Source: Rhizobiaceae bacterium
GTDB lineage: Bacteria > Pseudomonadota > Alphaproteobacteria > Rhizobiales > Rhizobiaceae
Reading direction: 5' to 3'
DNA: 64,000 nt
Assembly (NCBI GenBank): GCA_023953905.1
Contig: JAMLJA010000007.1
Span: forward strand, 124,001-188,000
Both the position numbers and the translations under genes were made by a program. Positions 58,856 to 64,000 of this stretch are shown here, in pieces. Below the pieces are notes generated by a model, which saw only the letters and a program-made list of their open reading frames with translations, was not told the origin of the DNA and made no database searches. Numbering within the stretch: the first letter of the stretch is position 1; each line of letters begins with the position of its first letter.

Positions 58856-59830
58856 TTAGCCTTTCAGCTCGTCGGGTATGGTGACGCCAATTTCCTCGAA
58901 ATAGCGCACCGCACCCGGATGATAGGGAAGGAAGGTGTCCTTATCGACGTTCTGCGGAATGGTCTCCGCGGCGGTCGAGTGGATCTGCTTCATGCGGTCG
59001 TTGTTCTCCATCACCAGCTTGGTGATTTCGTAGGCGAGGCTTTCGGGCATATCCTTGTGGGCCACGGCAAAGTTCCACAGGCTCACGGTGCCCTGCGGGT
59101 CGGGATAGCCCTGATACAGGCCGCCCGGCACCTCGAAGGCCGCCAGTTCGGGGCGCGCCTCAAGGATCTTGGTGGCCTCTTCTGCCGAGAAGCCGAAGAT
59201 GTTGACGGGGTTTTCAGCAGCAATCTGGGCGAACGCCGCGATTGGAACACCGGCGGCAAAGGCGAAGGCGTCGATCAGGCCGTCCTTGACCTGCCCCACG
59301 GCGTCGTTGGCGCCGGAGAAGCTGACATCGGCGGTGATCCCGTTGATCTCGAAGAAGCGGGGCCAGTAGGTTGCCGCGGTTCCGCCAGCCGGACCGACGG
59401 AGACACGCTTGCCTTGCAGATCGGCCACCGATGTGATGCCCGAAGACTTGAGCGCGACCGCCTGGAAGGGCGTTTGGTACATCGGGAACAGCGCGCGCAG
59501 GTTCTTGTGCTCCACGCCCGGCGCCAGTTCGCTCTCGCCAACCCATGCCTCGTAGGCCGGGCCCATCGTGACCAGACCGATCTGGTGGTCGCCGGTCTCG
59601 ACCAGCGTGGCGTTCTGGACCGGCCCGCCGGTGACTTCGCCTGACGCGTTGACGCCGAGGTTCTCGGTGATCAGTCCGGCAAGGCCGGTGCCGTAGATGA
59701 AGTAGGTGCCGCCCTGACTGGCGGTACCGATGGTCAGGCTGGTTGGCCAGCCTTCACGATCCTGCGCCAGAGCCGGTGCAGCAACGAGCAATGCCGCGGC
59801 CTGCAGGGCCGCGATGGTGAAAGTGCGCAT
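58856..59830 (-). CDS. TAXI-family TRAP transporter solute-binding protein
   Basis: 324 residues from ATG 59830 with GGGAGGACAACC upstream. Signal peptide MRTFTIAALQAAALLVAAPALAQD. Mature start LTIGTASQGGTYFIYGTGLAGLITENLGVNASGEVTGGPVQN; the G-T-x-G-G-T-Y-Y/F motif is characteristic of TAXI proteins. Later KRVSVGPAGGTAATYWPRFFEINGI and the C-terminal FLPYHPGAVRYFEEIG (PxHPGAxRYxxE) are also family hallmarks. Periplasmic receptor for the fused TRAP permease. It is the first gene of the transport unit; the gap behind it (59831-60042) carries a long palindrome that may be an activator site. Confidence 0.93.
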   Translation of the reverse strand: MRTFTIAALQAAALLVAAPALAQDREGWPTSLTIGTASQGGTYFIYGTGLAGLITENLGVNASGEVTGGPVQNATLVETGDHQIGLVTMGPAYEAWVGESELAPGVEHKNLRALFPMYQTPFQAVALKSSGITSVADLQGKRVSVGPAGGTAATYWPRFFEINGITADVSFSGANDAVGQVKDGLIDAFAFAAGVPIAAFAQIAAENPVNIFGFSAEEATKILEARPELAAFEVPGGLYQGYPDPQGTVSLWNFAVAHKDMPESLAYEITKLVMENNDRMKQIHSTAAETIPQNVDKDTFLPYHPGAVRYFEEIGVTIPDELKG

Positions 59831-60011
59831 GGTTGTCCTCCCAACGGTTTCTCATCGGACCGCGCGGCACCGGAACTCCTCCCAATGTCCGCGACGGTTG
59901 GGCGGCAGAATGCGCGTCGAGGATCATGCCGCAAGGCCCGCAAGCCAGCTTCTTCATGAAGTTCGTGCGATGAATGAAAGGGATGAGTGGAAAAGGTAAC
60001 ATTGGCCTCTT

Positions 60012-60037
60012 GCAGTGTGTGACTCCTCACACATTGC
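60012..60037. promoter_or_regulatory. 26-bp near-perfect palindrome upstream of the TRAP operon
   Basis: GCA-G-TGTGTGA (60012-60022) and TCACACA-T-TGC (60027-60037) flank CTCC; only one symmetrical pair mismatches. It lies about 180 bases before the TAXI start and directly after the DctD-like stop. An enhancer-type site for the DctD-like regulator is the best guess; a terminator hairpin for that gene is the alternative. Confidence 0.5.
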
Positions 60038-60042
60038 CGGCG

Positions 60043-61404
60043 CTAGTCGCTGTTTGGCGCCGTCTCACGCCCCAGCACGTGCTTGTCCAGCGCGTATCGC
60101 TGCATCTTCTCATAGAGCGTCTTGCGCGATATTCCGAGCGATTCATAGACGGGTTTCAGGCTGCCTCCATGGGCCTGCAGCGCGCCCGCGATGACGGAGC
60201 GCTCGAAATGGGCAACCCTGTCGGCGAGACGTTCGGAGCCTTCAGCCGATTGCGCGGCATCGATACCGTCCAGCCCGAGCCCGAGCACGAAGCGATCCGC
60301 CGCATTGCGCAGTTCGCGCACATTCCCCGGCCATTCGCGCTGTGCGATGGCGGCAAGCACCTGCGGCGTCACCTCGACCATATCGCGCCGATGGCGTCCG
60401 GCAGCCTCGCGCACCAGCTGCATGAACAGAATCGGCACATCCTCGCGGCGCGCGACGAGCGGTGGCACGTGCAGCGTGACCACGTTCAGCCGGTAGAGAA
60501 GATCCTCCCGGAAGCGACCGGCCGCGACCTCATCAGCGAGTTCGACCTTGCTCGCCGCAATGAAGCGGACATCCAGCGGGATGGGTTCATTGGACCCAAG
60601 CCGAACGATGACGCGGTCCTGAATGACGCGCAAAAGCCGAGCCTGGAGATCGGCGGGCATGGAGCCGATCTCATCGAGCAACACCGTGCCGCCGCGCGCA
60701 TGTTCGAATTTGCCGTAGCGTGCGCGCATGGCGCCGGGAAAGGCCCCCGCCTCATGGCCGAACAGCTCACTCTCGATGAGGTTGCCGGGCAGCGCGGCGC
60801 AGTTGATCGCAACGAACGGGCGGTCGGCGCGTCCGCTGATGTCGTGCAGTGCCCGCGCCACCACTTCCTTGCCGGCGCCAGTCGCGCCGACGATCAGCAC
60901 ATCGGCATCCGTGCCCGCCACGGCGCGCAGCCGATAGCGCAGATCGATCATCGCGGCGGATCGTCCGGGCAACCGGCTTTCGATGTCGTCGCGCTGGCCG
61001 GCGGCCGCGCGCAGCAGCCGGTTTTCCAGTATGAGGCCGCGCCGGTCGAGTGCGCGGGCCGCGACATCGGCCAGATGCTGGCCCGAAAATGGCTTCTCGA
61101 TGAAATCATAGGCCCCCGCCCGCATGGCGCTGACGGCGAGCTGGACGTCGCCATGGCCCGTGACGAGTATCACCGGCAACTCGGTATCGATGTCGCGCAC
61201 CTTGCCAAGCAGCGTCATGCCGTCCATGCCCGGCATCCGGATGTCGCTGACGATGACGCCATTGAAGCCCGGCGTCACATAATTGAGCGCGGCTTCCGCA
61301 GACGCGAAATCGCGGACGGCAAATCCCGCCAGTTGCAGCGATTGCGCGGTCGACAGCCGGATTTCCTCCTCGTCATCGACAAGCAGCACGGTTGACGGCT
61401 TCAT
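60043..61404 (-). CDS. Response regulator with sigma54-type AAA+ domain, DctD-like
   Basis: 453 residues from ATG 61404. Receiver domain residues 1-120 with D10-D11, phosphoacceptor D54 (VIVSDIRMPGMDG) and the lysine of FIEKPFS. AAA+ domain: Walker A VGATGAGKEVVA, L1 loop GAFPGA at 220-225, Walker B GGTVLLDEIGSMP, and RFREDLLYRLNVVTLHVPPL. C-terminal Fis-type HTH: GGSLKPVYESLGISRKTLYEKMQRY. The canonical GAFTGA has Thr at the third-from-last position; here it is P223. The gene overlaps the sensor kinase gene by four bases. It presumably controls the TRAP-TAXI genes just downstream on the same strand. Confidence 0.9.
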   Translation of the reverse strand: MKPSTVLLVDDEEEIRLSTAQSLQLAGFAVRDFASAEAALNYVTPGFNGVIVSDIRMPGMDGMTLLGKVRDIDTELPVILVTGHGDVQLAVSAMRAGAYDFIEKPFSGQHLADVAARALDRRGLILENRLLRAAAGQRDDIESRLPGRSAAMIDLRYRLRAVAGTDADVLIVGATGAGKEVVARALHDISGRADRPFVAINCAALPGNLIESELFGHEAGAFPGAMRARYGKFEHARGGTVLLDEIGSMPADLQARLLRVIQDRVIVRLGSNEPIPLDVRFIAASKVELADEVAAGRFREDLLYRLNVVTLHVPPLVARREDVPILFMQLVREAAGRHRRDMVEVTPQVLAAIAQREWPGNVRELRNAADRFVLGLGLDGIDAAQSAEGSERLADRVAHFERSVIAGALQAHGGSLKPVYESLGISRKTLYEKMQRYALDKHVLGRETAPNSD

Positions 61405-63242
61405 TCGGCTGCCTCGCTGACGGGCACGGACGCCGTCTGCAGATCGATGCGCACCAGCGTCCCGCCTTCGGGATGGCGCTCGACGGTGAGCGCGCCGCCG
61501 AAATCCTTGACGATGTTGTAGGAGATGGAGAGGCCCAGCCCAAGCCCCTTGCCCACGCCTTTCGTGGAGAAGAACGGATCGAAAATGCGCTCCGCTATCG
61601 CGTCGGGGACGCCGGGGCCGCGATCGCGCACGGTGATGATCACTCTTTCGCCTGCGCGCGTGGCTGCGAGATCTATGCGCCTGTCGTCCAGTCCCTCAAC
61701 GGCGTCGGCGGCATTCGAAATAATGTTGACCAGAACCTGTTGAAGCCTGACCGACCCGGCGCGCACCACGAGCGGCTCCGTGCCAAGATCGATTGCGAGT
61801 TGTGCATCGGCGGCCTTGAGACGCCAGGCGACGATCTCCAATGTGTCCCTGACGACCTCGTCGAGCATGACCGGTCCAAGCTTCTGGTTGGGCTTGCGGG
61901 CGAAATTGCGCAGATGGCGGCTGATCGATGCCATGCGGTCCACCAGCTTGGAAATGCGGCTCACATTGTCGGTGGCCTCGTCGGTTCGCCCTCGCTCGAT
62001 GAGCAGCGCGGCATTGTCGGCATAGGTGCGGACGGCCGCCAGCGGCTGGTTGAATTCATGCGAAAGTGCGGCCGACATCTGACCGAGCGCCGCGAGCTTT
62101 CCGGCCTGAACGAGATCGGATTGCGTCTTGCGCAGGGCGCGTTCCGTGGCACGTCTCTCGGTGACCTCTTCTTCCAGCCGGGCATTGACCGCAGCGAGGT
62201 CGGCGGTGCGCTCCTCGACGCGCCGCTCAAGCAGTTCCTGTGCCTCGCGCTGAACCTGAAGTCGCTCGGCCAGCCGCGCCCGACGCTGCAGCCAGACCGC
62301 GACACCCATCGCGCCAAGGCCGACAAGCAGCATAAGCGCGACGACAACCGTCAGTGCCTGCGTGCGCGCCGATGCCGTGTCCAGCAGGACCTTCACCGTC
62401 CAGTCGGCAGCCGGCATCGTTTCCGTCACCGTCAGATACTCACGGTCCCTGCTATTATCCGAGATGGTCAGCAGGTCGAACTGTCCGGCGCTTGTCGACC
62501 GGGTCACCGGCAACTGCATCAACTGCGCATTGGCATACCGGCGGGTGGCGGCGGTACGCGCAAGCCTTTCTGCAGTCAGCGGCTCGATCGCCGTGAACAG
62601 CCAGTCTGGCGGCCCGGACATGAAGATGATGCCTTCGGGATCGGTGACGATGATCTCATAGTCGCTGCCGCGCCAGGATCGTTCGATGGAATCAATATCG
62701 ACCTTGAATACGACCACGCCGCGAACGTCGTCGCCTAGCCGGATTGGCGCGCCGAAATAGTAGCCGCGCTTCAGCGAGGTGGTGCCGAGGGCGAAGAAAC
62801 GGCCCTTGCCGCCGGCGAGCGCGTCGAAGAAATAGGGCCGGTAGCTGAAATTCTCGCCGATGAAGGTCGGCGTCTGATCGAAATTCGAGGCGGCGATCGT
62901 GTTGCCGTCGGGCAGCATGACGTAAATGTCGGATGATTCCAGCAGCCGGTTGATGCTCTTCAGGTAGCGGTTCACCGCGTCCACCTGTTCCCGGTCTCCG
63001 GGCCGGGTTACGAGGTCCCTGATTTCCTGGTGGTCGGCAATCAGTTCGGGCAGCTTCTCGTAGCGGTCAAGCTGTCCTTGCAGCGCGGTCACGGCAAGGC
63101 CGAGCGTGTTTGCGCCACGCGCTGCCGCCTGTTGGAGATAGTAGTTGGTCAGGGCGCGCGTGCCGAAAAGCGCGATCAATCCGCCAAGCAGCAACGCTGC
63201 CAGGCCAAGAATGACAGAATGTCGCCGCCATAGACCGTTCAT
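61401..63242 (-). CDS. DctB-like membrane sensor histidine kinase
   Basis: 613 residues from ATG 63242 (GTG 63272 would add ten residues; neither has a strong ribosome site). The first membrane segment is HSVILGLAALLLGGLIALFG. The periplasmic tandem-PAS/dCache sensor spans about 40-280 (IYVMLPDGNTIAASNFDQTPTFIGENFSYRPYFFDALAG, TTSLKRGYYFGAPI), a sequence type typical of DctB. A second segment, ALTVVVALMLLVGLGAMGVAVWL, is followed by a coiled linker, the H-box ALSHEFNQPLAAVRTYADNA, the N-box QQVLVNIISNAADAV and G-boxes DRGPGVP and GKGLGLGLSIS. It phosphorylates the DctD-like partner in response to an external carboxylate or amine. Confidence 0.91.
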   Translation of the reverse strand: MNGLWRRHSVILGLAALLLGGLIALFGTRALTNYYLQQAAARGANTLGLAVTALQGQLDRYEKLPELIADHQEIRDLVTRPGDREQVDAVNRYLKSINRLLESSDIYVMLPDGNTIAASNFDQTPTFIGENFSYRPYFFDALAGGKGRFFALGTTSLKRGYYFGAPIRLGDDVRGVVVFKVDIDSIERSWRGSDYEIIVTDPEGIIFMSGPPDWLFTAIEPLTAERLARTAATRRYANAQLMQLPVTRSTSAGQFDLLTISDNSRDREYLTVTETMPAADWTVKVLLDTASARTQALTVVVALMLLVGLGAMGVAVWLQRRARLAERLQVQREAQELLERRVEERTADLAAVNARLEEEVTERRATERALRKTQSDLVQAGKLAALGQMSAALSHEFNQPLAAVRTYADNAALLIERGRTDEATDNVSRISKLVDRMASISRHLRNFARKPNQKLGPVMLDEVVRDTLEIVAWRLKAADAQLAIDLGTEPLVVRAGSVRLQQVLVNIISNAADAVEGLDDRRIDLAATRAGERVIITVRDRGPGVPDAIAERIFDPFFSTKGVGKGLGLGLSISYNIVKDFGGALTVERHPEGGTLVRIDLQTASVPVSEAAE

Positions 63243-63330
63243 CCGCACCCATCGTAGCCACGCAGAGGCCACGACTTATAGCGCGGCCTTGGCGGCACTG
63301 TCGAATGTCTACGCAAGCAGGAATTACGCG

Positions 63331-64000
63331 CTAGTGTGCGCGTGTGGGATCGAAGCCTTCACTGTTGACGGCCAGCGACGTGCCGCTGGCGAGACCGGCG
63401 ACGGTAAAGCCTCCGTCGACCGACAAGGTCTGGCCAGTGATGAAACCCGACTTGCTGCTATCGACAAGGAAGAGCGTCGCCGAGGCGATTTCTTCCGGCG
63501 TGCCGTAGCGGCGCATCGGAACGACCTGCATCCAGCCTTCGCGAGCCTCGGCGGTATGGGTTTCGCGGACCATCGGCGTTTCGATTGGTCCGGGCGCCAC
63601 GACATTGACCCGCACGCCGAGCGTTGCAAATTCCACTGCCATGACCTGGCTCATGGTGATCACTGCCGCCTTGGACGCGCCATAGGCCGCGCGACCCTCA
63701 TTGCCTTTCATGCCCGACACAGATGAGATGTTGACGATTGCCCCATCACGTCCACGCATGGCGCGTGCAGCTTCGCGCGCCACCACGAAGGAGCCCACGA
63801 CATTGATGTCGAGGATGCGCCGGAACTGCTCCGCGGTGGTAGCAAGAACCGCGGTGTCCCGTCCTATGCCGGCTGAATTGACCGCGCCCCGAAGTGGGCC
63901 GAATTCGCCCTCGATGGCGGCAATCTCGGCCACGACTGCCGATTCGTCCGACACGTCGATGCCGGTGCAACGCACGGCTGCTGCGTCAAACCGGTTTCGT
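63331..64000 (-). CDS. SDR-family oxidoreductase, 5' end beyond the window
   Basis: The leftward frame is open to the right edge, so the cofactor glycine motif lies outside. Visible from the edge: NRFDAAAVRCTGIDVSDESAV (end of the second strand), VNSAGIGRD (NAG-type motif), VNISSVSGMKGNEGRAAYGASKAAV with the catalytic Ser, Tyr and Lys, then VNVVAPGPIETPM and ITGQTLSVDGGFTVAG. Clearly a classical SDR of the FabG/3-hydroxyacyl or polyol type. It lies 88 bases upstream of the DctB-like gene on the same strand; the gap shows no gene. Whether it belongs to the TRAP unit cannot be judged from this window. Confidence 0.85.
   Translation of the reverse strand, partial: RNRFDAAAVRCTGIDVSDESAVVAEIAAIEGEFGPLRGAVNSAGIGRDTAVLATTAEQFRRILDINVVGSFVVAREAARAMRGRDGAIVNISSVSGMKGNEGRAAYGASKAAVITMSQVMAVEFATLGVRVNVVAPGPIETPMVRETHTAEAREGWMQVVPMRRYGTPEEIASATLFLVDSSKSGFITGQTLSVDGGFTVAGLASGTSLAVNSEGFDPTRAH

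Noticed and set aside
59831..60011. Possible sigma54 promoter for the TRAP operon (GCAAGGCCCGCAAGCCA region near 59931)
   Set aside because: The spacing between the GC and GG-equivalent dinucleotides is two bases too long for a -24/-12 promoter; not reported as a feature.
59974..62738. Two long plus-strand frames (473 and 448 codons)
   Set aside because: Antisense to the DctD/DctB-like pair, whose receiver, AAA+, H-box and N-box motifs are clear.
1..64000. tRNA/rRNA genes, CRISPR arrays, insertion sequences, prophage or integration sites
   Set aside because: None seen: no tandem spaced repeats, no transposase or integrase motif, no tRNA-like cloverleaf noticed by eye. A tRNAscan and ISfinder search would settle it.

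Overview
The window reads as chromosome (or chromid) sequence of a GC-rich alphaproteobacterium, most likely a Rhizobiales/Phyllobacteriaceae-type soil bacterium (Mesorhizobium, Aminobacter or Nitratireductor-like). The grounds are the density of ABC, TRAP and TTT uptake operons each tied to small catabolic gene sets, tight ATGA-type gene overlaps, a PE-LIG-POL LigD with two Ku genes, and the YhaO/YhaN pair. This taxon is an inference from gene content only. Coding density is very high. No gene-free stretch exceeds 300 bases, and I see no rRNA, tRNA, CRISPR array, insertion sequence or phage gene.

Layout. 1-200: 5' end of a leftward HTH-PfkB kinase. 470-5366: a 2-oxoglutarate/Fe(II) oxygenase followed by a complete PotDABC-like ABC transporter. 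5445-7230: leftward GntR regulator and AcuI-like reductase. 7352-13164: divergent rightward operon with a GlcD-type flavin oxidase, a fused indolepyruvate:ferredoxin oxidoreductase and a nucleoside hydrolase. 13454-24000: Liv-type ABC transporter, a glutamine-synthetase-like gamma-glutamyl ligase, a class I amidotransferase/hydrolase, an XRE-cupin (PuuR-like) regulator, an N-formylglutamate amidohydrolase-family protein, an aldehyde dehydrogenase and an SDR. This looks like a gamma-glutamylation route for an imported amine or amino alcohol. 24273-25016: aquaporin Z. 25292-29512: NHEJ repair island ku-ligD with a second, convergent ku.

29736-38986: TctC, TctA, a Gfo/Idh/MocA dehydrogenase, TctB, a TIM-barrel isomerase, an enolase-superfamily protein, an epimerase-like SDR, a TetR regulator and a DHDPS-family lyase/aldolase form one rightward catabolic operon, with a TetR-like operator just before tctC. 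39088-39393: PhnA-domain protein. 39413-44166: YhaN/YhaO DNA-repair ATPase and nuclease pair (leftward). 44281-53751: leftward operon of an RraA-family aldolase, a peptide-type ABC transporter (SBP, B, C, D, F), an IlvD/Edd sugar-acid dehydratase and a neutral-ceramidase-like hydrolase, with a divergent GntR gene at 53979. 54688-64000: leftward SDR, an (R)-amine-transaminase-like fold-IV enzyme, a TRAP-TAXI transporter (fused permease and SBP), a DctD/DctB-like two-component pair and a second SDR cut by the right edge.

The common theme is nutrient scavenging: each transporter sits with enzymes that probably process its cargo and usually with a local regulator. Candidate operators were found as inverted repeats at 13329-13362, 23117-23150, 29705-29720, 53786-53819, 56437-56448 and 60012-60037. 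Four of the five ABC/TTT/TRAP systems have a hairpin between the solute-binding-protein gene and the next transporter gene. All functional names rest on motif recognition by eye; substrates are inference.
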